Shown: positions 54,937 through 64,000 of the stretch, piece by piece
Numbering within the stretch: the stretch's first letter is position 1
Layout: each line of letters starts with the position of its first letter
Source of the DNA: Selenomonadales bacterium
Lineage (GTDB): Bacteria > Bacillota > Clostridia > Christensenellales > QALW01
Reading direction: 5' to 3'
Assembly (NCBI GenBank): GCA_003150515.1
Contig: QALW01000003.1
Span: forward strand, 1 to 64,000
DNA: 64,000 nt
The notes under the pieces: generated by a model
The model's input: the letters and a program-made list of their open reading frames with translations, nothing else
The model's database searches: none
What the model was told of the DNA's origin: nothing
Position numbers and translations under genes: made by a program

Positions 54937-55044
54937 TTATTCTTCGTCGTCCCGGCTGTCCTTGCGGGAAGGCTTGAGAGTATATGCAAGATAAGCTATT
55001 CCTACGCAGAAGCACAGCGCTATAAACATTAAAAGGTATTTCAT
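54937..55044 (-). CDS. 35-residue membrane protein
   Basis: A short gene read from ATG 55044 with GGAGGAG at a suitable distance inside the 3' end of the upstream gene. Its ATG overlaps that gene's TGA (ATGA). The peptide is MKYLLMFIALCFCVGIAYLA with a charged tail rich in Lys, Arg, Asp and Glu (KPSRKDSRDDEE), that is, one membrane helix with a cytoplasmic tail. It could be a small accessory or regulatory subunit. No family recognised. Confidence 0.7.
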   Translation of the reverse strand: MKYLLMFIALCFCVGIAYLAYTLKPSRKDSRDDEE

Positions 55045-55874
55045 AAGAGTTCTCCTCCATGCTGAATTATAATTTCAACGGTTTTTAACGCTTCTTTAAG
55101 CCCGTCAGGCGGATTTTCCAATATTACCGCTCCGGAAAAATCCGCGGCGGCCAGCTTTTTTAATTCATTGGGCCAGATTATGGGCGAATGATCCGCGGCG
55201 CCTATGGGCAGATGCAAATCGTTGAGACAGTCGTTTTCGTGGAGATGAAGACTTCCGAGAACTTTAAGGGAGGGCATTTCCCCTGAAGGCGAATCAATCA
55301 TGCCGTGGCCGTAATCATAGCAGAATTTTAAAAACGGGCTGTCCAGCATATCCATGAGGGAGGAAAAATCCTCTCTGCGCGAGGGCAGCCTTACTAATTC
55401 GCTCCTGAAGGGCGCAGGATATATATTCTCCAGGTGCACAGGAATATTATATTCAGCCGCGTATTCCAGGAGATTCTCTAGGGATTGGGCTAATGCGGCC
55501 ATTCCCCGGCGCCTTAATAATTGAGGGTTGCCCCGTCCCTGAACGCTTCCTCCGTGAAAGAGCGCAAACTGGCCTCCTATATCATAGCATGCCCTAAGAG
55601 CCGCTTGGGCCAGAGCAAGATTGGCCTTAGCCAGCGTGGGCAGATTCTCGCAGAGGTTAATATGCGGCTCGGCGTGCACGCTCAGAGCAAAACCCTGCTG
55701 CGCGGCGGTCTGAGCCGCCCGTTTAATCCGCGCGGAATGCTTTGATTGATCCGGCTCTCCGGGCAGTTTAAGCTGAACGTGCTTTACAAACGGGAAGTTC
55801 TGAATTATCTCCAGAACTTCTCCCATGCTTTCTGAATGGGCTGAAACTCCCCAGCAAAGCTCGCTGATTTGCAT
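55041..55874 (-). CDS. Sugar phosphate isomerase/epimerase-like protein
   Basis: A 277-residue AP-endonuclease-2-like TIM barrel. Strand ends carry likely metal ligands: LSVHAEPHI, ALFHGGS, PVHLENIY, CYDYGHG, LHLHENDC and VILENPP. The same fold occurs in the gene at 37542 but the two are distant. It ends in the 35-residue gene and lies directly after the DegV gene, all minus strand. Substrate unknown. Confidence 0.72.
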   Translation of the reverse strand: MQISELCWGVSAHSESMGEVLEIIQNFPFVKHVQLKLPGEPDQSKHSARIKRAAQTAAQQGFALSVHAEPHINLCENLPTLAKANLALAQAALRACYDIGGQFALFHGGSVQGRGNPQLLRRRGMAALAQSLENLLEYAAEYNIPVHLENIYPAPFRSELVRLPSRREDFSSLMDMLDSPFLKFCYDYGHGMIDSPSGEMPSLKVLGSLHLHENDCLNDLHLPIGAADHSPIIWPNELKKLAAADFSGAVILENPPDGLKEALKTVEIIIQHGGELL

Positions 55875-56744
55875 TTATTTTATCCGCTCCTTGCCCATAA
55901 AGAGCAGGCCGATTGTGCCCGGCCCGCAATGAGTGCCTATAACCGGTCCGACATAATTAACCCAAAGCTCCTTGGGAGAGCATATTTCTTTTATAAGCTC
56001 CGCAAGATAGAGCCCGTCCTCCTCGGCGTCTCCGTGCAATACCACTACAAGCTGCTCTTCAGGATTCTCCGCATATTCTTTGAATTTCTCCGCCAGAGCC
56101 TTGAGGGATTTTTTGCGCCCCTTGGCCTTTTCAAACACTACTAATTTGCCTTCGCTGTTTACGGTTATGACGGGCTTGATATCCAATACCGTGCCCATAA
56201 AGGCCGCCGCGCCCGAAAGCCGGCCTCCTCTTTTAAGATGGTTTAAATCGTTGACGGTGAACCAATGATGAACTCTCTGGCGGTTATCCTCCACCCATTT
56301 TATTATTTCATCCTGGCCGGCCCCGTTTTTCCAGAGCTGCGTTGCATAATACACCAGAAGCCCCGCGCCCATGGAAATGCCCAGCGTGTTCACTACCTGA
56401 AACGAACGCTCGGGATATTTTTCCAGAAGCTGGAGCCGCGCTTTTTCCAGGCTTTCATGCGTGCCCGAAAGAGCGGAGGAAAAGCTGAGCATTAATATGT
56501 CTGTGCCCTCTTTAAGGGTGGGCTCGTAAATTTCAATATAATTATCCACATTCAGAGCGGCCGTAGTGGGCATGGAGCCTTCTCTTTCACGCTGGAAAAA
56601 ATGCTTGAAATCGGTATTCCGGCCTAAATCGTAATAGTATTCCTGATTATCCAGCACATAAGGCATGCTTACTACCTTAAGCCCGTTTTCTTCGGCAAAC
56701 CAATAGGGTATTTCCGAATTGGAATCACAAAAAAGCTGATACAT
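55875..56744 (-). CDS. DegV-family fatty-acid-binding protein
   Basis: A 289-residue DegV/FakB-type protein that binds a fatty acid for phosphorylation by FakA. Family marks are FCDSNSEIPYWFAEENG, TAALNVDNY, FSSALSGTHESLEKAR and GTHCGPGTIGLLFMG at the end. I use ATG 56744 after AGGAGGAG; the ATG at 56765 precedes the ribosome site. Its neighbours PlsY and a GT28 transferase are also lipid genes, which fits. Confidence 0.9.
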   Translation of the reverse strand: MYQLFCDSNSEIPYWFAEENGLKVVSMPYVLDNQEYYYDLGRNTDFKHFFQREREGSMPTTAALNVDNYIEIYEPTLKEGTDILMLSFSSALSGTHESLEKARLQLLEKYPERSFQVVNTLGISMGAGLLVYYATQLWKNGAGQDEIIKWVEDNRQRVHHWFTVNDLNHLKRGGRLSGAAAFMGTVLDIKPVITVNSEGKLVVFEKAKGRKKSLKALAEKFKEYAENPEEQLVVVLHGDAEEDGLYLAELIKEICSPKELWVNYVGPVIGTHCGPGTIGLLFMGKERIK

Positions 56745-56907
56745 TTTACTCCTCCTTAAAGGCAAAAAAATAAAAATATAAATCCAGGACGCCGTTTTAT
56801 TAAAAATTCAAAACACATCCACCCTATATTATATAGCCTAGGCACGCAGAAAACAAGTAAAAATTAAAATCGCCCCGCGTTTTAAAATATTCCGGGGCGT
56901 TTAATGC

Positions 56908-58020
56908 TTAAAGCTCATTAAGCGCGGCGCAGATTTGGGAGGCCGCGTTCTTATTGATAATATTGCTTTGGCTGCTGATTATATTTTCTGCCGTCTCTTT
57001 TTGGAGCGCCTGATCCAGCGCCTTTAGAAGCTGTTCGGGCTCTTTGCCTCCGTCCAGGCTCATGTTATGCTCGGTAAAAAATCTCATGTTTATGCTTTCG
57101 CAGCCGGGTATGGGGGAAACATGTATAATAGGCACGCCCGAAACGGCTGCTTCGGTTGAGGAAAGGCCGCCCGGCTTGGTTATGAAAACGTCGCAGGCTT
57201 TTAAATACCAGGCCATGTATGGAGTGCGCTTAACCAGCTTTATCCGGCTGCTGCGGGAGTAAAGTTCGCTTAATTGCCCGTAAAGCCTGTTATTGCTGCC
57301 GCAGATTACTATAAGCCCCCAGCCGGGCTGTTTTTTTAATTCCTCGCTTAAGCGCTTTACAGTCTGAGCCATGCCTCCGGCGCCCATGCTGCCGCCTGAA
57401 AGAAGTATATATTTCAATTCGGGATCAAGGGATAAAAACGCCTTAGCCTCCGCCTGGGAAAGAGCCCTGCTGAAATCCCGGCTCACAGGGATGCCCAACG
57501 GCAGCAGTTTTTCTTCAGGTATGCCCCGGCGTATAAAATCATTTTTCAGAAGGTCGGAGGGAATCACATAACGGTCGCAGTCAGTTTCTTCAGTGAAGGG
57601 AATGCAGGAGTAATCTGTGGCTATAAAAACAGTTTTGGGCACGCGTTTTGCGCGGCGCTTTAAAAAGGTTAGTATTTCGGCGGGGAAAAGATGAGGCATT
57701 ATAACCACATCATAATTATGTGCCGCAAGATATTCCTCCATGCGCTGCGCCATTAAACCGTTTGCCCAGTATACCGGCGAAGAGCCGGGCAGCCGGCGCA
57801 CAGCCTCCCCCAGTGAATAAATAAATCCGAAAGCGCCGGGCGCGTCCGTGGCCAATTTTATATATGCTCCGTCCACTCGCCGGGGGAGCTTTTCTCCGGC
57901 CAGATTGTAGGGATTGAGCATTACAGCCTTATGGCCGAGACGGAGCAATTCCTCTTCTATTGCTCTGCCGGCGGCGTTATGCCCTCCTCCTGTACCGCAG
58001 GATAAAATCAACGCTTCCAT
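56908..58020 (-). CDS. GT28-type diacylglycerol glycosyltransferase-like protein
   Basis: A 370-residue glycosyltransferase of the MGDG synthase/UgtP group, related in fold to MurG. The acceptor domain begins LILSCGTGGGHNAAG. The donor domain has LSGGSMGAGGMAQTVKRL near residue 210 and the nucleotide-sugar site KPGGLSSTEAAVSGVP near 285. It probably glycosylates diacylglycerol at the membrane. It overlaps plsY by 13 nt; AAGGTGAG precedes the ATG. Confidence 0.85.
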   Translation of the reverse strand: MEALILSCGTGGGHNAAGRAIEEELLRLGHKAVMLNPYNLAGEKLPRRVDGAYIKLATDAPGAFGFIYSLGEAVRRLPGSSPVYWANGLMAQRMEEYLAAHNYDVVIMPHLFPAEILTFLKRRAKRVPKTVFIATDYSCIPFTEETDCDRYVIPSDLLKNDFIRRGIPEEKLLPLGIPVSRDFSRALSQAEAKAFLSLDPELKYILLSGGSMGAGGMAQTVKRLSEELKKQPGWGLIVICGSNNRLYGQLSELYSRSSRIKLVKRTPYMAWYLKACDVFITKPGGLSSTEAAVSGVPIIHVSPIPGCESINMRFFTEHNMSLDGGKEPEQLLKALDQALQKETAENIISSQSNIINKNAASQICAALNEL

Positions 58021-58616
58021 AAAACACTCACCTTAAATTTTTCTTTTTCTTCATTGCTTAGGAGCAGCCTGAGGCACACTATAACGGTAATAACGGCGAA
58101 GCCCCAACAGATATACTTATTGGGCATAATAAGAAACATTAAAACGGCGGAAAGGGCGTAGGTTAAAAAGGTGCGGTGATAATGAGGCTCTATTTTAAGC
58201 ACGAGGGAAAAGAACAGAAACGTAAAAGCCAGAACGCTTACGGGAGTTACGGCGGGCAGCAGCCCCAAAAGACAGCCGAAGGAAACGGCTATGCCTTTTC
58301 CGCCGCTGAAACGGTAGAATATAGGGAAAGCATGCCCGAGAACGGGCGCGGCCAGGACAAAAGCAAGCCCCAGGCTGTTGAAGAGAAGGGGAGTTTTTCT
58401 TAAATACAAAAATACAGGGATAAAGCCCTTGAGCAGCTCAAAAAGGAGAGTCAGCACGCCGCAGAAAAAGCCCCCGTACATAAAGGCGTTGGCGGTGCCC
58501 GGATTGCCGTCCCGGCTCTGATTTAAAATATCTTTTTTAAAAACTGCTCCGAATACCCGCGCGAAAAGAATACTGCCCGATATATAGCCCGCAGCCGAAT
58601 ATAACAGCGCTCTCAC
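58008..58616 (-). CDS. plsY: Acyl-phosphate glycerol-3-phosphate acyltransferase (PlsY)
   Basis: A 202-residue polytopic membrane enzyme making lysophosphatidic acid. Motif 1 is SRDGNPGTANAF near residue 35, motif 2 FRFSGGKGIAVSFG near 105. It starts at GTG 58616 after AAAAGGAG. It overlaps the glycosyltransferase gene, giving a two-gene lipid unit. Confidence 0.88.
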   Translation of the reverse strand: MRALLYSAAGYISGSILFARVFGAVFKKDILNQSRDGNPGTANAFMYGGFFCGVLTLLFELLKGFIPVFLYLRKTPLLFNSLGLAFVLAAPVLGHAFPIFYRFSGGKGIAVSFGCLLGLLPAVTPVSVLAFTFLFFSLVLKIEPHYHRTFLTYALSAVLMFLIMPNKYICWGFAVITVIVCLRLLLSNEEKEKFKVSVLWKR

Positions 58617-58763
58617 AAATATTCTCCTTTTGAGCCCAGAATTTCAGGGGCCGTTTTGATTATAAGCCGGGGCATAAACGGCCGATGACATTTTCAGATA
58701 TTGTCTACGCGAATTATAGCTTATATTAAAAACTTTAAACTGTCAAGAGAGGGCTGCAAATTA

Positions 58764-58800
58764 AGGAGCGCTCCCGGGGCCTGAGGCCCGGGAGCGCTCC
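58764..58800. repeat. GC-rich palindrome upstream of plsY
   Basis: GGAGCGCTCCCGGG arms pair around a short centre with one bulge. The rest of 58617-59095 is GC-rich, with a homopurine stretch at 58980-59040; no gene seen. Confidence 0.75.
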
Positions 58801-59095
58801 TGCCCGCCCCCCACCCCCCGCCTTAGCCCGGAAAGGGATGGGCGCGGCTCTGGTATTCCCGCCCGCCCCGTCAGAGCGGGGGAGTTTTGCCTGCCATATG
58901 TGCCTGCGGCGCATTTTACGCTTTTAAAATAAAGACAAGTTGAATTTATTCTTTTTATAGGCTGCGGGCGTGATATAAAGGGGGCGGGGCCGAGGCGCCG
59001 AGCGCGCCTTTTGAGGAAAAAAGGAGGGCCCGGCGGGGAAAATAGAAATTATCATACGAAAAAATAAATTTTCTTTACAAAATTCATCTGGGGTA

Positions 59096-59125
59096 TTGAC
59101 TTTGCAATGAGAGGCGTGCTAGAAT
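59096..59125 (+). promoter_or_regulatory. Predicted promoter of the glycosidase-like gene
   Basis: TTGACT (59096-59101) and TAGAAT (59120-59125) are 18 nt apart. The nearest upstream ATG (59124) lies inside the -10 element and is therefore not the start. Confidence 0.65.
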
Positions 59126-59150
59126 GCTCAAAAATTGCGGAGGTGTTTAT

Positions 59151-62100
59151 ATGCCCTCATTTGAATTGGGATTGGAGCCCCTTGATCCGGTCAAGGATAC
59201 GCGCATATGCGTTTACCAGCATACCCATGCTCATTTGTCTGAGCTTTTTCCCAAAATATGCATGCTGACATATGATTTTGAGGAATACCGCTATTCGGAA
59301 TTGCTGCTGCTTTTAAAAACGGTTATAGGCCTGGGGGACAGCCCAGTATGGCTGAACGAGGAGAATATGCGCTCCTATAAGAGCGAAAATATTCCCGGCG
59401 GACTCTCCGCAGAGGGGAATTTTGAGGATATTCCTATATTTGCCGAGGTCTATCCTATGATTGACGGCCGCGAAAAAGACAGGCGCCGGGGAGGAATGTT
59501 CGTACATATAAAGGCGGGCGCGCCCGTATGGCTTAAATGCTGCACAGGCGGGCTGGTTTCTTTGATGGGCTATCCTCCTGAAGGGGAAGAGCAAAGCCTG
59601 AATATGTCCCCGGGCCGGGCGCGGGCGCAGGGAGAATATCTGCATATTACGGGCAGGGAGCATCCTCTGCATATATATATTAAGGCCAACGCGCCCTTTA
59701 AGCCTAAACAAACGCTGGACGGCGCCCCGGCCAATTACGGCCTGGCCTGCTTTTCAGCAGGAGAAGTCTGGCTGGCCGCGGGCTTTTCTGAAAAGGAAGA
59801 AGAGGCCCTGGCCATTGCGGGCGCGGACGTCCTTTCGGAAATAGAGAAAGTGCGCGCGCATTATAAGAATATGCTGGATAATTGGTATATACATACGCCC
59901 GAGGCCCATCTGGACGAAGCTTTTATGCACGCCCGGCTGAACGTGGAATATGCCTGGTTCAGGCCCTTCGGATGGGTTGAAGCCCTGCACCACTGGATAA
60001 GCATGTGGCATATGGAGCAGACGGCCGCCGAAGAATGGGCGGGCAACGCCGAGCGCTCCCGTGAAATCTTTATTTCTCAGCTTGAAAGGCTGATTGACGG
60101 CGAGCGCGTGCCCGAATTGTCCGCGCCCGGATTTACGCGCAGGGAATGGGGCGGGGATAACACCTATTTCTTCAGAGGGGTGGAACATTATCTCAAAATG
60201 ACTGGGGACGTCCAATTTGCACGCCTGGCCGAGCCCGCCATGCGCAAAATTCTGGCCCAGACCTTCAGGGAATATGATCCGCTCAAAACAGGCGTGATGG
60301 GCTTCGGCACGCAGCTGGGCAATCAGGAGGATTTTCTGGCTACGCCCGGCCCGGGCAGCGGCTCGGGATGCGAGGGCGCGCATATGCTGAGAATTATGGC
60401 TATGCTCCAAAGCCTGCTGGGCAATGATAAGGAGGCCGAAAAATATGAGACGTATGCCCGGGCCGCGGCCCAGAAAGTGCATGAAGCCTTCTGGATGGAG
60501 GATTTGGGCCGCTATTCCTGGTATAAGGACGTTTTGGGGCAGCTTCGACTGGAAGCGCCCTACCACAGCATATGCGCTCCCATTCTCTACGATATGATTG
60601 AGGACAGCCAAAAGGCGAGCAGCATAGACCATCTGCTTCATCGTCTCAGCGGCCCGTCGGGGGAGATGTATATCTCCAACCTCTTCGGCGGGCACTGCTA
60701 TTACGCCGTCAGCACCTGGGGCATGCAGTGCGGAGGGAATATGCAGTATTTCGCAGCGGCCAGCTATGCCCGCCTGGGCATGAACGAGCAGGCCGTGCGT
60801 CCTTTGAAATTTATAGCGGATATAGTGTGCACCAGGCATAGGGGCGCTTTCCCCGAAACGGCCAACGACGCCCATAAGGCCTATTTCAGCCCCGCCGCCT
60901 GCATGTATTCCCAGGGCATAATAGAGGGGATTTTCGGCCTGGAAAGGGATGTAATCTCTAATAGAACCAATATTTCCCCCTGCTTTCCCGAGCAGTGGGA
61001 GCACGCTGAAATAAAAATTCCCGGCGTCCATATAAAATACCGGCGTATAACTTCAGAGCATATTGCGGGGGATTCAGAGCTCGGCGCAGGAGAGCATAAC
61101 CGAGCAGACTTAGAATGCGGCGCGGGAGAGCATAACCTGGCGGATTCGGAGCTCGGCTCGGGAGAGCATAACCGGGAGAGCTCAGAGCTCGGCCTTATAA
61201 ATGGGGCGCATTGCTTTGAATGCCGGCTGGAGGACGACACCCAAAAATATTTCCTCTGGCGCCTGAAGCCCTATTCGGAAATTAAGGCTTTTATAAACGG
61301 CCGAAGCGTAAATGTGGAGACTACTCCCCGCTGCGGATGGTTTGAGGCGGAAATAGCCCTGGGAACAGAGAGGGAATTTACGCTGGAGATTCAATACGTT
61401 CCCATAAGCTTTCGCTTGGAAAAGCCGGGCTGCGTTTCAGAGGGAAGCGAATACGTTATGCGGCTGGAGGGCGCCGAGCTGACCGGCTTAAGCGATCCGG
61501 CCGGAATATTTCAAAGAGCAAGCTATAAAAAGCACGCCCTGCGCGCGCGGATAGGAGAGCGGCTGCTTGAGGCCTATCAGCCCTACGGCTGGTTCGGCAT
61601 GATTAATTTTGCCCGGCGCACGTTCTTTGCGATTCTTAAGGCGGGGGAATTTGAATTTGAATATCCCGTGCATATTACCGTGCTGCCCCAATATATAATC
61701 CACGCCCTCCCGCTCTGCCCCCAGGAAACGGGCGCGCGGGCAGCGGCGGAAGAAGCGGGCGCGGGCGGGGACGGCCTGACGGGCGGCAAAGAGGAGGCCG
61801 GGCGCCGCGGAAACGGCCCGGGGGCGCGCCTTTGCCTGGAAGTAGCCGATTATACCAGCCTGAGCCGGGAAGAGCAGGAAAGGGAATTGATTCTCCTGCT
61901 GGGAGAAAGCGTGCTTAAGACGCGGGCGCGCCTTAAAAATTATCAGCCCGTCCAGATTTTCTTTGAGCTGGGGCCCGAATTGCTTGAAAAGCTTACCCCC
62001 GGCCGCAACAAGGGCGCTTTGCTGCTGGAAGGGCGCAGACGGGAATTTTTCCTGGAATACCGCCCCTGCCGGAAAATCGCACGCCCCCTGATGCTGCCCG

Positions 62101-62768
62101 AGGATAAGCTCAAGCCCCCGCTTTACTGGAACGAGATAGGGAAATGCACGGCTCCCGGCTCCACCATATACTGCGTAACTCCTGAAAATATTCTTCAGGA
62201 TGTGTTTGATAATTATTCGGTTCTGGAAAATATGCCGGGGGTTCCTTTTGAAATCAATAAAAAGGGCTTTCTGCCCGTCTCTTCTAAAAACGAGAGATAT
62301 GCCCAAATTGGGCTGGAGGGCGTAAAGGCTAAAACGCTTTATATACTGCTCAGCGCCTTTATAACCAATCAGCACGCTTTCAGCCAGCCCTTTTATATGG
62401 AATTGGAGGCCCGGAATGAGGGCGAATATTTCCCGCCCATATATGCCGCGCATCTGAGCTTTCCGGGCAATCTGGATATAGGGCTTTCGGGGCGGGGGAA
62501 TTATGGCTTTCCCACATATATAGAGGAACAGCCCAGGGACGCGCTGCCCGCGCTTCCGGGCGCGGAGGACGAGGATTATCCCCAGGCGCAGCCTCCGGGT
62601 TATCCTCAGCATCTGCTTTGGAATCAGTTTAAAGCGTTCCAGGTGGGAGAGACAGTATTCAGCGTTATCCAATTAGAATTGGATAGAGAGCGCCCCCTGC
62701 GCGAATTACGCGTGTGGGTGCAGGATTCCAACGCCGCTATGGGAATATACGCGATCTCGGCGGTCTGA
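59151..62768 (+). CDS. Six-hairpin glycosidase-like protein
   Basis: A 1205-residue cytoplasmic protein (no signal) starting at ATG 59151 after GGAGGTG. Residues about 250-640 look like an (alpha/alpha)6 catalytic domain: HHWISMWHMEQTAAEEWAG, RREWGGDNTYFFRGVEHYL, GFGTQLGNQEDFL and GAFPETANDAHKAYFSPAA. These contain several Trp and acidic residues suited to a glycosidase or phosphorylase. The flanking parts are beta-rich. Residues 641-682 are a 12-residue repeat ([DS]SELG.GEHN..), and about 860-900 is a Gly/Glu/Ala-rich linker. The exact GH family cannot be named. Confidence 0.7.
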   Translation: MPSFELGLEPLDPVKDTRICVYQHTHAHLSELFPKICMLTYDFEEYRYSELLLLLKTVIGLGDSPVWLNEENMRSYKSENIPGGLSAEGNFEDIPIFAEVYPMIDGREKDRRRGGMFVHIKAGAPVWLKCCTGGLVSLMGYPPEGEEQSLNMSPGRARAQGEYLHITGREHPLHIYIKANAPFKPKQTLDGAPANYGLACFSAGEVWLAAGFSEKEEEALAIAGADVLSEIEKVRAHYKNMLDNWYIHTPEAHLDEAFMHARLNVEYAWFRPFGWVEALHHWISMWHMEQTAAEEWAGNAERSREIFISQLERLIDGERVPELSAPGFTRREWGGDNTYFFRGVEHYLKMTGDVQFARLAEPAMRKILAQTFREYDPLKTGVMGFGTQLGNQEDFLATPGPGSGSGCEGAHMLRIMAMLQSLLGNDKEAEKYETYARAAAQKVHEAFWMEDLGRYSWYKDVLGQLRLEAPYHSICAPILYDMIEDSQKASSIDHLLHRLSGPSGEMYISNLFGGHCYYAVSTWGMQCGGNMQYFAAASYARLGMNEQAVRPLKFIADIVCTRHRGAFPETANDAHKAYFSPAACMYSQGIIEGIFGLERDVISNRTNISPCFPEQWEHAEIKIPGVHIKYRRITSEHIAGDSELGAGEHNRADLECGAGEHNLADSELGSGEHNRESSELGLINGAHCFECRLEDDTQKYFLWRLKPYSEIKAFINGRSVNVETTPRCGWFEAEIALGTEREFTLEIQYVPISFRLEKPGCVSEGSEYVMRLEGAELTGLSDPAGIFQRASYKKHALRARIGERLLEAYQPYGWFGMINFARRTFFAILKAGEFEFEYPVHITVLPQYIIHALPLCPQETGARAAAEEAGAGGDGLTGGKEEAGRRGNGPGARLCLEVADYTSLSREEQERELILLLGESVLKTRARLKNYQPVQIFFELGPELLEKLTPGRNKGALLLEGRRREFFLEYRPCRKIARPLMLPEDKLKPPLYWNEIGKCTAPGSTIYCVTPENILQDVFDNYSVLENMPGVPFEINKKGFLPVSSKNERYAQIGLEGVKAKTLYILLSAFITNQHAFSQPFYMELEARNEGEYFPPIYAAHLSFPGNLDIGLSGRGNYGFPTYIEEQPRDALPALPGAEDEDYPQAQPPGYPQHLLWNQFKAFQVGETVFSVIQLELDRERPLRELRVWVQDSNAAMGIYAISAV
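61071..61195 (+). repeat. 36 bp minisatellite inside the glycosidase-like gene
   Basis: Units begin at 61071, 61107, 61143 and 61179 (the last partial). They are in frame and encode DSELGAGEHNRA-like repeats. The unit core GGAGAGCATAACC is conserved. Confidence 0.88.
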
Positions 62769-63116
62769 AAACGGGCTCTCAGCGCCGTTATCGGGAAATA
62801 TCCGTTCCCTGGGAGGCAAAAAACAGGTTTTGAATTTTAAAGGCGGCCTTGGAGCCGTCCTTTTTTATGCCCGGATAAAACGGGGGCTCAAAAACGCGGC
62901 GGGGAAAATAAAGAAAAAGAGCATTGGAAGTTAAATGTGCGTAAAAAGAGGAATTTTGCGCTGAAAAAAGCCGTCCGGAAGGATTTATAGCGCGCAGACG
63001 CAAGCCAAAAACGCATATTTATGATATACTGGCTGATAGCGCGGCGGGGAATTTGTTTTTTCGCCCTGCGCGCAAAACAGAGCTTGAACGCAATTAAGCA
63101 GGGAGGAACAAAAAAC

Positions 63117-63902
63117 GTGATAGAACTCAAGGGCCTGACTAAGGAATTTGAAGAAAAGAGCAAAAGCCGGGCTTCGGCTTCAGGAGGAGTTTTCAGGGCG
63201 GTGGACGAGCTGTCCCTGAAAGTGGAGCCGGGCGAAATATTCGGATTGCTGGGATCCAACGGCGCGGGCAAGACCACCACCCTCAGAATGCTGGCCACCA
63301 TGCTTAAGCCTACGGCGGGCACGGCTCAAATCGCGGGCTTTGATATTTTAACGCAGCCCGAACAGGTGCGCCGGAGCATAGGAGTGCTTTTCGGCGGGGA
63401 TACGGGCCTTTACGACAGACTGAGCGCGCGGGAGAATATTCAGTATTTCGCCCGGCTGTATGATATGGATGAGGAGCAGATTAATTTAAGGGTGGAGGAA
63501 CTCTGCCGTACTTTTGAAATGAAGGATTATATAGACGCCAGATGCGCTAAATTTTCCCGCGGCATGAAGCAGAAAACCGCTTTTGCGCGCAGCATAGTGC
63601 ATTCGCCCGCCGTTATGCTTTTTGACGAGCCCACGGCCGGCCTGGATATAACCGCCGCGCTGGAAGTGCAGGATTTTATTTTGAAATGCAAGGAGCAGGG
63701 CAAGACCATAATACTCTCCAGTCACTATATGAACGAGGTGGAAAAGCTCTGCGACAGAGTGGGCATAATAACCCGCGGCCGGCTGGCGGACAGCGGAACG
63801 ATAGGAGAATTGACTGAAAAATATCATAAGCCGGATATAGAAGGGGTGTTTCTCATGCTCACTTCTGAGCGGGGAATGGAGGAAAGCGGAAATGAAGCTT
63901 AA
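63117..63902 (+). CDS. ABC exporter ATP-binding protein (NatA-like)
   Basis: A 261-residue ATPase starting at GTG 63117 after GGGAGGA. Walker A is GSNGAGKTT, the signature FSRGMKQKTAFARSI, Walker B VMLFDEPTAGLD, and the H-loop SSHYMNEVE. The combination resembles NatA of Na+ exporters (EC 7.2.2.-). The ATG at 63021 lies in non-coding-looking DNA. It overlaps the permease start by 11 nt. Confidence 0.85.
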   Translation: MIELKGLTKEFEEKSKSRASASGGVFRAVDELSLKVEPGEIFGLLGSNGAGKTTTLRMLATMLKPTAGTAQIAGFDILTQPEQVRRSIGVLFGGDTGLYDRLSARENIQYFARLYDMDEEQINLRVEELCRTFEMKDYIDARCAKFSRGMKQKTAFARSIVHSPAVMLFDEPTAGLDITAALEVQDFILKCKEQGKTIILSSHYMNEVEKLCDRVGIITRGRLADSGTIGELTEKYHKPDIEGVFLMLTSERGMEESGNEA

Positions 63903-64000
63903 GCATATAGGGATTGTGTATAAAAAGGAGCTCAAGGATTTGCTCAGGGATAAGAAAACGGTTTTCAGCACGTTTATTCTGCCCCTTATATTGTTTCCTC
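63892..64000 (+). CDS. ABC-2 permease (NatB-like), cut by window end
   Basis: ATG 63892 starts inside the ATPase gene. The 36 visible residues (KHIGIVYKKELKDLLRDKKT, then a hydrophobic run FILPLILFP) match the start of NatB-type permeases, with the amphipathic elbow before the first membrane segment. The gene continues beyond the window. Confidence 0.75.
   Translation, partial: MKLKHIGIVYKKELKDLLRDKKTVFSTFILPLILFP

Overview
The window looks like a chromosomal segment of an uncultured-type gut Clostridia (Firmicutes). The support is a family-level reading of single-chain PurL with a fused glutaminase, MtaB, RsmE, DegV, a DUF1837-type defence pair, Shine-Dalgarno sites of the GGAGG class, lipobox signal peptides and a Tn4451-like mobilizable element. 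Species cannot be told. The host DNA is fairly GC-rich. One block (about 17.8-33.5 kb) is clearly more AT-rich and differs in codon use.

Layout. 0.2-2.9 kb: CorA transporter, FmdB-type zinc ribbon, MurA. 3.4-8.1 kb: a cobalamin riboswitch, then a BtuFCD-type uptake system and a lipoprotein ApbE that appears to use an ATT start codon. 8.4-15.4 kb: a small HTH protein, PurL, SerC and SerA. 15.9-17.4 kb: an orphan sugar-type binding lipoprotein. 17.8-33.5 kb: an integrated element bounded by imperfect 38-40 bp terminal inverted repeats. 33.5-45.3 kb: an LRR surface protein, GlmS, a sugar isomerase-like protein with an MFS transporter, and two paralogous SGNH-hydrolase lipoproteins. 45.7-50.7 kb: a SLOG-like protein, two more small HTH paralogues, an HTH-PfkB kinase fusion with a class II aldolase, and a split TauE/SafE-type exporter. 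51-58.6 kb: RsmE, MtaB, HIT, metallophosphoesterase; then on the minus strand an isomerase-like protein with an overlapping 35-aa membrane protein, DegV, a GT28-type glycosyltransferase and PlsY. 59.1-64 kb: a 1205-residue six-hairpin glycosidase-like protein and the start of a NatAB-type ABC exporter.

The element. Its mobility genes (large serine recombinase, relaxase, MobC, a TnpW-like gene, TnpV) each carry an in-frame stop or a one-base frameshift. Its cargo is intact: an AbiEi/AbiEii toxin-antitoxin pair, then a tight four-gene operon of a nuclease-methylase fusion, a second adenine methylase, a HamA-like nuclease and a HamB-like helicase. Between the mob genes and the cargo lies an array of eight 25-nt hairpins at a 32-36 nt period. 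The picture is of an immobilised defence island.

The other unusual feature is spread through the host DNA: many long, mostly perfect palindromes between genes. Several fold as a cloverleaf, with a locus-specific outer stem of 11-44 bp enclosing three GC-rich hairpins that recur from site to site. Two near-identical copies in inverted orientation flank one small gene, and in two places the outer arm includes the stop codon of the preceding gene.
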